NCBI GenBank assembly: GCA_016218085.1
Contig: JACREY010000015.1
Location: 238,061 to 302,060 of the forward strand
DNA length: 64,000 nucleotides
Direction: 5' to 3'
DNA from: Ignavibacteriota bacterium
Lineage (GTDB): Bacteria; Bacteroidota; Ignavibacteria; Tepidaquicellales; Tepidaquicellaceae
Position 1 is the stretch's first letter, and the number at the start of each line of letters is the position of its first letter. A model generated the notes under the pieces. That model saw only the letters and a program-made list of their open reading frames with translations, made no database searches and was not told where the DNA came from. The position numbers and the translations under genes are program-made. Positions 1-8,861 of the stretch are shown one piece after another.

Positions 1-150
1 TGCAGTCACAAGCGGGATTTTATCATCCTCGATTACAAAAACCTTAATTCCGTTTGCCAATTTTGCTTCGAAGTAAGCAGGAAATTTTACATCCTTTGAT
101 TTTGCAACCACGGGTGGTTTGGAGCGGTCAAGATTAAATTCAAAACTCAT
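1..150 (-). CDS. M16 family zinc peptidase, N-terminal fragment cut by window edge
   Basis: Fifty codons are visible, from ATG at 150-148 leftward to the window edge, with no stop. The stretch 'FEAKLANGIKVFVIEDDKIPL' (residues 28-48, given here only as the start of the fold) matches the first strand of M16 (insulinase/pitrilysin-like) domains and resembles the starts of the two genes upstream on the same strand. The zinc motif would lie beyond the edge and cannot be checked. It starts 2 bp after the stop of the neighbouring M16 gene, whose last codons supply an AAAGGA ribosome site, so it is the third gene of one operon. Function by family: zinc-dependent oligopeptide or protein cleavage, often exported or periplasmic; no signal peptide is visible here. 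Confidence 0.75.
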   Translation of the reverse strand, partial: MSFEFNLDRSKPPVVAKSKDVKFPAYFEAKLANGIKVFVIEDDKIPLVTA

Positions 151-152
151 TA

Positions 153-1418
153 TTATTCCTTTGGTAAATAGCTTAAATTAACTCTTTGATTTTTATTTAA
201 ATATTTGTTAGCAACTTCAACAATATCGTCCCTGGTAATATTCTCATACATTTCCACTTCTTCAATAAGTTTTTCATAACTGCCGAAAAGCACCTGATAT
301 TCGGAGAGCTTTTCGGAGATAAAGACATCCGAGCTGAACTTGCTGAAAAAGGCTGTTTCAAGCTTATTTTTTGCTTTTTGCACATCAGCATCGGGAAAAT
401 CGCCCTGTTTAATTTTATCTATTATATAGTCAAATTTTTCTTCGATATCTTTCAGAGCTATGCCTTTCCTTGCTATTAGATTAACGAAAAACAGGCTTAC
501 ATGTTCCATTCCGTAAATCACAGACTCGGCTTCATTTGCAAGACGGGAATTATAGACAAGTTCATTAAAAAGTTTTGAGCTTTCCCCAGCAGTAAGAATC
601 TGGTTCAGTACCTGCATGCAGTAATATTCACCGGTGCCGAATTTAGGAATCAGGTAGAACAAAAACTTTCCCGGAAGCTGGACATCACTATATATAACAG
701 CGGATTGCTCTGAATTCAGGAATTCATCTTCAAAGGGTTTTCTGATAATTGCTTCCCCTTTTTCGATTGTTCCGTAGTACTTCGTCACCAGCTTTTGAGT
801 TTCTACATAGTCGATATCCCCTACTATACTCAATACGGCATTATTGGGTTTATAGAATTTATCAAAGAACTTTTTCACGTCTTCGAATTTCAGGTTCTTA
901 ATATTCTCAGTATATCCGATAATCGGCCAGCGGTATCCGCTTTTCTTAAAAAGGAGTTTGCTGCTTTCCTCTTCGAGCGAGCCGTAAGGCACATTATCCT
1001 GAGTCTGGAGTTTTTCTTCCAGAACCACGCTTTTCTGAATGCCGAAGCTCTCTTCGGTAATTCCGAAACCTGCAAGGCGGTCGGAGTCAAGCCACAGACC
1101 GAGTTCGAGTTTGCTTGAAGGAAGCACAAGATAATATCCGGTCATATCCCAGGAAGTATAAGCATTACTATCTCCGCCGTTTTTATTCAGGATTTCATCA
1201 AATTCCCCTTTTCCGGTATTAGGCGAGCCTTCGAACATCAGATGCTCGAGCAGATGAGCAATTCCAGTTTTATCTTCATCCTCATCCTTGGAGCCGACGA
1301 GGAAAGTCATATTCATAGCGGCAATCGGAAGCTCATCGCGTTTGCACATTATAACTTTCAGACCGTTTTCGAGTTCAAATTCCTTTACATCGAGTTTTAG
1401 TTTAATATTATCGCTCAA
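153..1418 (-). CDS. M16 family zinc metallopeptidase
   Basis: 421 aa with an intact M16 N-terminal catalytic domain. The inverted zinc motif HLLEH lies at residues 55-59 (ligands H55 and H59, general base E58), and the third ligand is E135 in 'LEEKLQ', 76 residues on as is usual for the family. The C-terminal half is the inactive M16_C-like domain. There is no signal peptide, so a cytoplasmic role or complex with its partner gene is possible. The start is TTG at 1418-1416, overlapping the TGA of the upstream gene and preceded by AAAGGAAAA, which implies translational coupling. It is the middle of three consecutive M16 genes; bacterial M16B proteins often work as heterodimers, but both complete members here keep the catalytic residues. 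Substrate unknown. Confidence 0.9.
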   Translation of the reverse strand: MSDNIKLKLDVKEFELENGLKVIMCKRDELPIAAMNMTFLVGSKDEDEDKTGIAHLLEHLMFEGSPNTGKGEFDEILNKNGGDSNAYTSWDMTGYYLVLPSSKLELGLWLDSDRLAGFGITEESFGIQKSVVLEEKLQTQDNVPYGSLEEESSKLLFKKSGYRWPIIGYTENIKNLKFEDVKKFFDKFYKPNNAVLSIVGDIDYVETQKLVTKYYGTIEKGEAIIRKPFEDEFLNSEQSAVIYSDVQLPGKFLFYLIPKFGTGEYYCMQVLNQILTAGESSKLFNELVYNSRLANEAESVIYGMEHVSLFFVNLIARKGIALKDIEEKFDYIIDKIKQGDFPDADVQKAKNKLETAFFSKFSSDVFISEKLSEYQVLFGSYEKLIEEVEMYENITRDDIVEVANKYLNKNQRVNLSYLPKE

Positions 1419-2662
1419 TTTTCCTTTGGTAAATATGTTAAAAATAATTTCGGAGCATCCGTCAGGTATTTTCTGACGGAATCAATCACATCTTCTTTCT
1501 TCACATTCATATACCTGTCGATTTCATTATTTATTCTTTCCGCATCATTGAAATAAAACCAGTGCTCGAAGAGGTCGCGGCAGATATTCTGCATAGTATA
1601 GAGCCGGAGGTTAAAACCGTAATCGAGTTTATTTCTGATTTTAGTATATTCCTCTTCTTTAATGCCATTTTTCACAAAATAATTCACTTCGGAGAATATT
1701 TCTTTTTCAATAATATTCAACTCGCCTCCGGGATATGCAACCACGGTAAAAAGGAAAACTCCCGAATGCTGGAGCTGGTATTTAGATGCGTGGATTTCCT
1801 TTATGAGCTTTCTATCATAGACAAGATTTTTATACAGTCTGCTGGAGCGGTTATTAGCCAGAATGCTAGTAAAATATTCAAGGGTGTAATCCTCATTGCT
1901 GCCCGCTTCGGGAATAGGAAAGCAAATATACATTACGGGCAGTGTGATATTATCATTCACGACCTGCCTGATATCCGATTTCATTATTTCGGGTTCAGTA
2001 AATAATCTGTTTACGGGTCCGCCTTTTTTAATACTGCCGAAATATTTATTTAAGAGCTTTTCGCATTCCGAATAATCAATATCACCTGAAATCAGCAGAG
2101 AGGCATTTGCAGGAGAATAATATTTAAAATGGAAATCCTCCGCTTCGGATTTCAGGAATGACCTGATATCATCTTCAAACCCTATAGTAGCAACTTCATA
2201 AGAAGAGCCTTTCATAACATTTTTCAGGATATTTATGAATGATGTGCCGTAGGGAGCGTTATCATAGTTCTGCATTTTTTCCTGAATCACGACATTTTTC
2301 TGGTTAAGTATATTCTCTTCGGATAAATCTATGGAGTTCATCCTGTCGGATTCAAGCCAGAGGCCTGTTTCAAGGTGATTCGAAGGCAGGTTTTCATAAT
2401 ACACGGTCATATCCTGATTTGTGAATGCATTGCAGTTGCCGCCTGCGCGCTGAATAAAATCGAAGTGGTCGCCTTTTTTCACATTGGCAGAGCCCTGAAA
2501 CATAAGATGTTCGAAAAGGTGCGCCACGCCTTTTTTGCCGGGTAGTTCATCCCGTGAGCCTACACGATAGCCGACGGTAATATTCACAATCGGGTTTACA
2601 GTGTCTTTGTGCAGTATGCAATGGAGACCGTTATCGAGATTAAATTCAATAAAATCAATCAT
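1415..2662 (-). CDS. M16 family zinc metallopeptidase
   Basis: 415 aa and first gene of the M16 operon. Zinc motif HLFEH is at residues 48-52 and the third ligand is E128 in 'IQEKMQ', so the active site looks complete. The remainder is the usual M16_C domain; no signal peptide is apparent. It shares domain order and the closing 'YLPKE' with the next gene, and those codons contain AAAGGA, which serves as the ribosome site of the following gene. The start ATG at 2662 gives the natural domain beginning 'MIDFIEFNLDNGL'. A duplication origin for the tandem genes is likely. The upstream region (2663 onward) is the repeat-rich gap described separately. Confidence 0.9.
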   Translation of the reverse strand: MIDFIEFNLDNGLHCILHKDTVNPIVNITVGYRVGSRDELPGKKGVAHLFEHLMFQGSANVKKGDHFDFIQRAGGNCNAFTNQDMTVYYENLPSNHLETGLWLESDRMNSIDLSEENILNQKNVVIQEKMQNYDNAPYGTSFINILKNVMKGSSYEVATIGFEDDIRSFLKSEAEDFHFKYYSPANASLLISGDIDYSECEKLLNKYFGSIKKGGPVNRLFTEPEIMKSDIRQVVNDNITLPVMYICFPIPEAGSNEDYTLEYFTSILANNRSSRLYKNLVYDRKLIKEIHASKYQLQHSGVFLFTVVAYPGGELNIIEKEIFSEVNYFVKNGIKEEEYTKIRNKLDYGFNLRLYTMQNICRDLFEHWFYFNDAERINNEIDRYMNVKKEDVIDSVRKYLTDAPKLFLTYLPKEN

Positions 2663-2724
2663 ACAAAAAAATAAGTAATCAAATTAGTTTATTATAGTGT
2701 AAAATGCAGTACAGTTTGCAGAGG

Positions 2725-2811
2725 CTATAGAGTCCGTAGAGTTTATAGAGTGTGTATAGTTAGTAGAGTACATGAGATTTCTTAAATTCTAAATGTGAAA
2801 TTCTAAATTCT
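2725..2811. repeat. Short-period degenerate tandem tracts (9-bp, then 7-bp)
   Basis: From 2725 to 2769 there are five consecutive 9-bp units on the pattern nnnTAGAGT (for example CTATAGAGT, TTATAGAGT). From 2784 to 2811 there are four 7-bp units on the pattern AAATTCT. Periods are fixed while the unit sequence drifts. They lie in the 634-bp gene-free gap between the M16 operon and the gene at 3297; the rest of the gap is palindromes and AT-rich sequence with no ORF I can support. Confidence 0.7.
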
Positions 2812-2856
2812 AAACAAATCCGAAATAACAAATACGAATAATTTTGTGTTTTTCAA

Positions 2857-3009
2857 TTCAGCCCACGGCTTAAGCCGTGGGAAAGGAATATAAAAAAATA
2901 TTCCAAAACCATTTCAACGGTTTTTCAGAGAAGTATTTTTTTTGTAAACCGTTGAAACGGTTAAGAGATTTTTGTTGCACTTTTCCCACGACTAAAGTCG
3001 TGGGCTGAA
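2857..3009. repeat. REPIN-like nested palindromic element
   Basis: Two 20-bp palindromes in opposite orientation bound the element: CCCACGGCTTAAGCCGTGGG at 2862-2881 and CCCACGACTAAAGTCGTGGG at 2985-3004. Outside both lies TTCAG/CTGAA, so the ends form an inverted pair. Inside is a second inverted pair, AACCATTTCAACGGTT at 2907-2922 and AACCGTTGAAACGGTT at 2947-2962. The architecture, two inverted REP-like palindromes around a spacer, is that of REPINs, which are moved by RAYT transposases in other bacteria. No transposase is present in the window, so mobility is inference. Confidence 0.6.
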
Positions 3010-3070
3010 CTGAAGAGCTCAACATTAATAATCTTTATGTTTTTTCACTTTTACATCCCCAACCTTGTCA

Positions 3071-3093
3071 CCCCCGCATGTTTTAGGCGGGGG
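3071..3093. repeat. GC-rich hairpin
   Basis: CCCCCGC (3071-3077) pairs with GCGGGGG (3087-3093) around a 9-nt loop, in otherwise AT-rich sequence. No T tract follows on either strand, so it is not a convincing terminator. It sits between the REPIN-like element and a further single REP palindrome and is probably another dispersed palindromic repeat. Confidence 0.45.
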
Positions 3094-3117
3094 TCTCGCT
3101 CTTGTTCTTTAATTTAG

Positions 3118-3150
3118 CCCACAGCTTCAGCCGTGGGAAAGGAATATTTT
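3118..3150. repeat. Single REP-like palindrome
   Basis: CCCACAGCTTCAGCCGTGGG at 3118-3137 is an imperfect third copy of the palindrome that bounds the element at 2857-3009. It is followed by the same GAAAGGAATA tail seen after the first copy, so homology extends beyond the palindrome on that side. Confidence 0.55.
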
Positions 3151-3296
3151 TTTAGGAAATAAACATTTTATGCAATCTTTTTGTCAGAAAATCATCTAAA
3201 AAAATGAATTATATATTATTATTTCTTTATATATCTTAAAAAAGAACTATTGATTTACAATATTGTTTTAATATATAAATACTATAACACTGAAAA

Positions 3297-6200
3297 ATGA
3301 AAAAAAGGATTTATTTAATACTGGCACTTGCCTTCTTCTCTATATTAATACAGAGCACTCTCTTTGCCCAGTTCGGAAAAAACAAGGTACAATACAAATA
3401 TTTCAAATGGCAGTACATACAAACGAAGCATTTCGATATATATTTTTCGCAGGACGGATATGACATAGCGGAATACACTGCAACTGTAGCGGAGAGTTCG
3501 CTTGTTTCACTTTCGAGAAATCACAATTACAACATAAGCAACAGGATTCCGTTAGTTGTATTTAATTCGCATAACGAATTTCAGCAGAACAACGTAATTG
3601 ACGAATACCTGCCCGAAGGAGTAGGCGGAGTAACAGAACTTTTCAAAAACCGCGTGCTGGTGCCCTTCGAAGGAGACTATGAGCAGTTCAGACACGTGAT
3701 ACATCACGAGCTGAACCACGCATTCATGAATGATATGTATTACGGCGGTTCGATTCAGAATATAATTTCAAAAAATATGACGCTGAGCTTTCCGCTCTGG
3801 TTCAGCGAGGGAATGTCGGAGATACAGAGCCTTGACGGACTTGATAAAGCAACTGATATGTATATACGCAACCTGATAATAAACGATTACCTGCCGGGAA
3901 TAGATTACTGCAACGGCTTCCTGGCGTACCGTGGCGGGCAGAGTTTTTTTGCATACCTGATAGACACATACGGCAGGTATAAAATCGGCGAGCTTATGAA
4001 TAACATCAAGAGTCTCAACGATGTGGATGCGGGATTTCAGGAGACATACAAGCTTAGCATCGAAAAGCTTTCGGAAAAATGGATAAAGGAATTAAAAAAA
4101 ACATACTGGCCGGAGCTTAAAACTCGTGATGATGTTACTGATTTTGCAAAAGAACTTACAAATCACGAAAAGGACGGAGGGTTTTATAACATATCCCCCG
4201 TAATTTCCCCTGACGGAAGCAAGTTTGCATTTATTTCGAACAGGGATGACCTTTTTGATGTATTCCTTGCTGACACAAAGAACGGTGAAATAATAGATAA
4301 ACTGATTCAGGGAAACACTTCAAGCAACTTCGAAGAGCTTCAGGTGCTGACTCCGGGTCTCAGCTGGTCTCCTGACGGAAGGAAGATTGCAATCAGCGTA
4401 AAGGCGGGAGAAAAAGATGCGATATTTTTAGTGGATGTGAAAAGCGGAGACAAGCAGAAAATCACGACAAAGTTTAATTCGATTACATACGTAAACTGGT
4501 CGCCCGATAAATCAAAGCTTGCATTTGTCGGCTCGGATTCGAAGCAGTCGGACATTTACATATACAATCTCAACACAAACAGCATAGAGACACTTACGAA
4601 TGATGTATTTTCGGATTACACTCCATCCTGGACTCCGGACGGCAGATACATTTATTTTTCATCTGACAGGGGAAAATACACCAGCCCCGAATTGATTCCT
4701 TCGGATTTCAAAATGTCGAATTACAAGTCAACAAACAGGGACATATACAAAATAGAAGTTGCGACAAAGACAGTAACGAGAATTACAGATGTTCCCGATT
4801 CGAAACTCGGATATGCTCAGTTCAGCAGTGACGGGAAGAAAATGCTGTATGTATCCGACGAAAGCGGGATAACAAATATTTATTTAAGGGAAGAAGACTC
4901 GTCGGGTATGCCTGTAATAAGACCGATAACCAACTCACTTGCACCGCTTGACCAGATATCGCTTTCGAAAGACGGGAAGAAGCTGCTGTTCACAGGTCTA
5001 AACAAAGGCGGTTATGATATTTATTCAATGGACAATCCGTTTGATAAGAAGCTCAGCATTACAAAAATCGAGCCGACCAAATTTGTAATGGATAAAACTG
5101 AAAGAGAAGCAAACAGAAAGGATTCAAGCAGTCTTGTTAAGAAAGATTCAACGATAATGACCGATACTAATATAATAACGAAGGAAAATGCTGATTCACT
5201 GAACACTGCACTGAAAAAGCAAAAGGACAGCCTGAATTTATACGGCAGTGATATCAGGATTAACTTCAACTCATACAACAACGACACGAACCTGACAAGG
5301 TACAATTCAGATTCCATATACGCAAGCAATGAAAAGTTCAAAGTTTCGGATTTTCAGAATTCCGACGGCTCATTCAATATAAAAAATTACAAAATTAAGT
5401 TCTCACCCGACCTTGTTTACGGAAACGTAAATTACTCGAGTTTTTACGGAGTGCAGGGTGTGGCACAGATTGCGCTGAGTGACATGCTTGGTGACCACAG
5501 GGTTTACATTTTGACTTCAATGGTGATAGATTTGAAGAACAGCGATTATGCACTGGCATATTATCACCTGCCGAAGAGGATAGATTACGGATTTATGATG
5601 TTTCACACTGCGAGATTCCTTTTATATAACAGCGGTAACGGCTTCGGGAATGAGCTATACAGGTTCAGGACCTGGGGAGGAAACATAAGCGCATCATATC
5701 CGTTTTCAAAATTCAAGAGAGTTGACGGCTCGCTTGCCGTGATGAACATTTCCAGGGAAAACCTTGATGATGTAAACATGCCGATAGACAGGAGCGTTTT
5801 TATTGTTCCTTCTCTGAGTCTTGTTCACGACAATACATTATACGGAATGTTCGCACCGGTAAAGGGAACAAGATATAACCTGACATTGATGAATTCGCCA
5901 AAGCTCGGTACAGAAGGGCTTGACTTTACCACTTTAATGGGAGACATAAGAACTTACGGGAAGCTTGGTGAGGGATTCAGTGTTGCATTAAGATTATCCG
6001 GAGGAGTCAGCTTCGGAGCACAGCCGATGAGGTTTTATTTAGGCGGAACAGAAAACTGGATAAACTGGGAATATGAAAGCGACAACATCGAAATCGGAAG
6101 AAACATCAGGGAATATGCATTCTCGGTACCGGGACTTCCATTAAGAGGATACAATTTCGACAGGATATCGGGTTCCAGGTATGCACTGGCAAATTTTGAA

Positions 6201-6497
6201 TTCAGATTTCCCCTATTCAGATACCTGATACTCGGAGCGCTGCCGATAGGATTTCAGGATATACTGGGAACGTTTTTTATTGATGCAGGAACGGCTTGGT
6301 CAGACAATAAATCTTTAAAACTATTTGAAAAAAACATAAACGGGAATACTGTATCGAGAGATTTGCTGATGGGTACAGGATTTGGAACGAGAATTGCACT
6401 CTTTGGTTTACCGTTTAAATATGATATGGCCTGGAGCTACGATTTAAATAAATTTTCAATGCCAAAACATTATTTTTCACTGGCGCTGGATTTTTAA
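3297..6497 (+). CDS. Exported gluzincin peptidase-like / TolB propeller / outer-membrane barrel protein
   Basis: 1066 aa with a signal peptide ('FFSILIQSTLFAQ', cleavage near residue 25). Three parts are visible. Residues about 40-280 are a peptidase-MA-like domain with HELNH at 137-141 and a downstream 'WFSEGMSE' (E171), the ligand pattern of gluzincin metallopeptidases. Residues about 285-600 are WD40-like PD40/TolB repeats ('SPDGSKFAFISNRD' type). Residues about 690-1066 are a surface-antigen-like (Omp85/BamA family) barrel region with 'LPLRGYNF' and a terminal aromatic strand ending in 'SLALDF'. I infer an outer-membrane protein with periplasmic or surface propeller and protease domains. 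It stands alone upstream of T9SS cargo genes. Substrate unknown; many database entries would call it only a Tol biopolymer-transport-like protein. Confidence 0.8.
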   Translation: MKKRIYLILALAFFSILIQSTLFAQFGKNKVQYKYFKWQYIQTKHFDIYFSQDGYDIAEYTATVAESSLVSLSRNHNYNISNRIPLVVFNSHNEFQQNNVIDEYLPEGVGGVTELFKNRVLVPFEGDYEQFRHVIHHELNHAFMNDMYYGGSIQNIISKNMTLSFPLWFSEGMSEIQSLDGLDKATDMYIRNLIINDYLPGIDYCNGFLAYRGGQSFFAYLIDTYGRYKIGELMNNIKSLNDVDAGFQETYKLSIEKLSEKWIKELKKTYWPELKTRDDVTDFAKELTNHEKDGGFYNISPVISPDGSKFAFISNRDDLFDVFLADTKNGEIIDKLIQGNTSSNFEELQVLTPGLSWSPDGRKIAISVKAGEKDAIFLVDVKSGDKQKITTKFNSITYVNWSPDKSKLAFVGSDSKQSDIYIYNLNTNSIETLTNDVFSDYTPSWTPDGRYIYFSSDRGKYTSPELIPSDFKMSNYKSTNRDIYKIEVATKTVTRITDVPDSKLGYAQFSSDGKKMLYVSDESGITNIYLREEDSSGMPVIRPITNSLAPLDQISLSKDGKKLLFTGLNKGGYDIYSMDNPFDKKLSITKIEPTKFVMDKTEREANRKDSSSLVKKDSTIMTDTNIITKENADSLNTALKKQKDSLNLYGSDIRINFNSYNNDTNLTRYNSDSIYASNEKFKVSDFQNSDGSFNIKNYKIKFSPDLVYGNVNYSSFYGVQGVAQIALSDMLGDHRVYILTSMVIDLKNSDYALAYYHLPKRIDYGFMMFHTARFLLYNSGNGFGNELYRFRTWGGNISASYPFSKFKRVDGSLAVMNISRENLDDVNMPIDRSVFIVPSLSLVHDNTLYGMFAPVKGTRYNLTLMNSPKLGTEGLDFTTLMGDIRTYGKLGEGFSVALRLSGGVSFGAQPMRFYLGGTENWINWEYESDNIEIGRNIREYAFSVPGLPLRGYNFDRISGSRYALANFEFRFPLFRYLILGALPIGFQDILGTFFIDAGTAWSDNKSLKLFEKNINGNTVSRDLLMGTGFGTRIALFGLPFKYDMAWSYDLNKFSMPKHYFSLALDF

Positions 6498-6528
6498 CAA
6501 TAGTTCGCAAGCCCGTAAGCATAGTAAT

Positions 6529-6590
6529 TATACTTATTTTATTACTTGTAATAAATGAATTTGAGGATTAACTTAGATAAAATAAGTATA
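6529..6590. repeat. Perfect 14-bp inverted repeat
   Basis: TATACTTATTTTAT (6529-6542) is repeated as its exact reverse complement at 6577-6590, with a 34-nt interval, followed by TTTTAAAGGG. It lies in the leader of the propeller gene at 6631 and downstream of the barrel protein. It could act as a weak terminator stem or as an mRNA leader structure; nothing in the sequence decides which. Confidence 0.5.
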
Positions 6591-6630
6591 TTTTAAAGGG
6601 AAATTTAATTCAAATAAAAATTATAATAAT

Positions 6631-8694
6631 ATGAAGCACAAATTATTCACTTTATTTGTTGTAGTATTTAGTATTTTTACTTTAAGTACTACAAACGCAC
6701 AATGGCAGCAAACCGGTGGACCTGCCGGAGGATACATATACAGTCTTGCCGCATCAGGTACTAATTTATATGCAAGCAGTAACGGTGTTTTTCTATCGAC
6801 TAATAGCGGTTCAAGCTGGACAGGTATCGGGAACGGCCTTCCGAATATGGAAGTATATGCACTTGCAATATCAGGTTCGACGATTTATGCGGGATTATAC
6901 GGCGGAGGTATTTATGTTTCAACTAACAACGGAACAAACTGGACAGTAAAAAATACGGGACTGACAAATTTATATGTATATGATATAATTATTTCGGGGT
7001 CAAATATTTTCGCGGCAACATACGGAGGCGGAGTGTTTTTGTCCACAAACGGCGGAACAAGCTGGACTGCAGTAAACACAGGATTAACCGGATTGAATGT
7101 GATTTCATTAATGTTTTCGGGTACAAATCTTTTTGCAGGAACGGCAACAGGAGTATTCCTAACGACAAATAACGGAACAAGCTGGACTTCAGCGGGATTA
7201 TCCACTTCAATAGTTTATACACTGGCAGTAAACGGAGCTAATCTTTTTGCAGGTACGGCAACAGGAGCATTCATCACCACAAACAACGGAGCCAACTGGA
7301 CAGCAATTAACAGCGGACTGACAAACACTGTTGTAAACGTATTAGCGGTTTCGGGTACAAATCTGTTTGCAGGAACCTGGGGCGGAGGAATGTTTTTATC
7401 TACAAACAACGGAACAAGCTGGAGTACAATAAATACAGGAATAGGAAGTTTTTACATCAGTGCTTTACAGGTTTTTTCATCGAGTTTATTTGCTGGAACA
7501 GGCGGATTCGGAGTATACCTGACATCAAATAACGGTGGAAGCTGGGGTGCGGTTAATAGCGGTTTGAACGGATACATTGTTTACTCTACTCTACTATCCG
7601 GTTCAAATCTTTTTGCAGGTACATTTAAAGGCGGAGCTTATCTCTCGACAAACGAAGGACTGACCTGGACACAGATTAATAACGGACTGACAAATCCAAA
7701 TGTTTTATGTCTTTCAATATTAGGTTCAAATTTATTTGCAGGAACTCAGGGCGGCGGAATCTTCCTGTCCGCAAATAACGGCGGAAGCTGGACTTCGGTA
7801 AATAACGGATTGACAAACCTAAATGTGCTGAGCATAGCCTCTTCGGGTACAAATTTATTTGCGGGAACTTCAACAGGCGGAGTTTTCCTTTCCGCAAATA
7901 ACGGAGGTACCTGGTCTGCCGTTAATACCGGTCTTACAAATCTCACCGTTAATGCCATTCTTTCATCCGGGGCAAATGTGTTCGCGGGAACAGGAGGAGG
8001 CGGTGTATTCGTGACATCGAATAACGGCTCAAGCTGGACGCAGGTCAGCACGGGACTGACAAACAACGTTGTGTATTCGCTGGCTATGATAGGCACAAAT
8101 CTTTTTGCGGGTACAGGTGCAGGGGTTTTTGTGTCGACCAATAACGGTTCAAGCTGGACAGCTGCAAACTCAGGAATGGGATCCGTATCGGTATATTCAC
8201 TGCAGGTTTCAACTACAAACCTGATTGCAGGAACATACGGCTCGGGAGTTTATGCTTCAAGTAACAACGGCACAAGCTGGACACAGAGAAACCAGGGTCT
8301 CGGAAATTTATATGTTAGAACGATAGCCGCATCTGCAAACTTTGTATTTGCAGGAACAAACGGTTATTCGACCTGGAAAAGAGGTCTTACTGAATTACTC
8401 GATGTTAAAACAATCAGTACAACCGTTCCGGATAAATATTCATTAATGCAGAACTATCCGAACCCGTTCAATCCTTCAACAAGCATAAATTTCGAAATTC
8501 CGAAAAACGATTTTGTAACGATAAAAGTTTACAACATGCTTGGAATGGAAGTAGCGACGCTTGTCAACGAAAAACTGACTGCCGGGACATACAGTACAGA
8601 GTTTACGGGCGAAAATATTCCGAGCGGAGTGTATTTCTATACTTTGCAAACCAGCGGATACACCGAAACAAAGAAAATGACGCTTATAAAATAA
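6631..8694 (+). CDS. T9SS-exported 14-repeat beta-propeller protein
   Basis: 687 aa with a signal peptide ('FSIFTLSTTNAQ'). Residues about 25-590 are about 14 copies of a 40-44 residue repeat with the core 'LFAGTxxGGVFLSTNNGxSW', related to BNR/sialidase-type and Ycf48-like propeller blades; 14 repeats would make two seven-bladed propellers. Residues about 605-687 are a type A T9SS sorting domain ('MQNYPNPFNPSTSINFEI' to 'TKKMTLIK'), predicting passage across the outer membrane and removal or anchoring of the tail by the T9SS sortase. No catalytic motif is seen, so a binding or structural role is more likely than an enzyme. A 12-bp stem terminator follows. The repeats are also alike at the DNA level. 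Confidence 0.85.
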   Translation: MKHKLFTLFVVVFSIFTLSTTNAQWQQTGGPAGGYIYSLAASGTNLYASSNGVFLSTNSGSSWTGIGNGLPNMEVYALAISGSTIYAGLYGGGIYVSTNNGTNWTVKNTGLTNLYVYDIIISGSNIFAATYGGGVFLSTNGGTSWTAVNTGLTGLNVISLMFSGTNLFAGTATGVFLTTNNGTSWTSAGLSTSIVYTLAVNGANLFAGTATGAFITTNNGANWTAINSGLTNTVVNVLAVSGTNLFAGTWGGGMFLSTNNGTSWSTINTGIGSFYISALQVFSSSLFAGTGGFGVYLTSNNGGSWGAVNSGLNGYIVYSTLLSGSNLFAGTFKGGAYLSTNEGLTWTQINNGLTNPNVLCLSILGSNLFAGTQGGGIFLSANNGGSWTSVNNGLTNLNVLSIASSGTNLFAGTSTGGVFLSANNGGTWSAVNTGLTNLTVNAILSSGANVFAGTGGGGVFVTSNNGSSWTQVSTGLTNNVVYSLAMIGTNLFAGTGAGVFVSTNNGSSWTAANSGMGSVSVYSLQVSTTNLIAGTYGSGVYASSNNGTSWTQRNQGLGNLYVRTIAASANFVFAGTNGYSTWKRGLTELLDVKTISTTVPDKYSLMQNYPNPFNPSTSINFEIPKNDFVTIKVYNMLGMEVATLVNEKLTAGTYSTEFTGENIPSGVYFYTLQTSGYTETKKMTLIK

Positions 8695-8719
8695 AAAGTT
8701 TAGGGTAAAGAATATTTTT

Positions 8720-8753
8720 ACGCATTTCCGGGAAACCGGGAATGCGTTTTTTT
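8720..8753 (+). terminator. Rho-independent terminator of the propeller gene
   Basis: ACGCATTTCCGG (8720-8731) pairs with CCGGGAATGCGT (8736-8747) around a GAAA tetraloop, with one G-T wobble, followed by seven T. It lies 25 bp after the propeller gene stop. Confidence 0.9.
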
Positions 8754-8861
8754 ATGCAGAAAGCCATGCCTATAAAATTCTTTTAAATTGAATGTTACAG
8801 ACTATTTTTTTAATTTAATAAATTAAAAAAGTGTTCATTTCTTAAATTACTTTATACTGCC

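Noticed and set aside
7746..8141. 131-codon open frame opposite the propeller gene
   Set aside because: It is a proline/valine-rich mirror of the repeat coding sequence with no start signal; open only because of the repeat's codon pattern. Similar mirrors opposite the WD40 gene (26503-27255) were rejected for the same reason.
6700..8390. Regularly spaced repeats that could be taken for a CRISPR array
   Set aside because: They are in one long reading frame coding for propeller blades, with a period of about 125-130 bp and no constant repeat/unique spacer structure; no cas genes are present.
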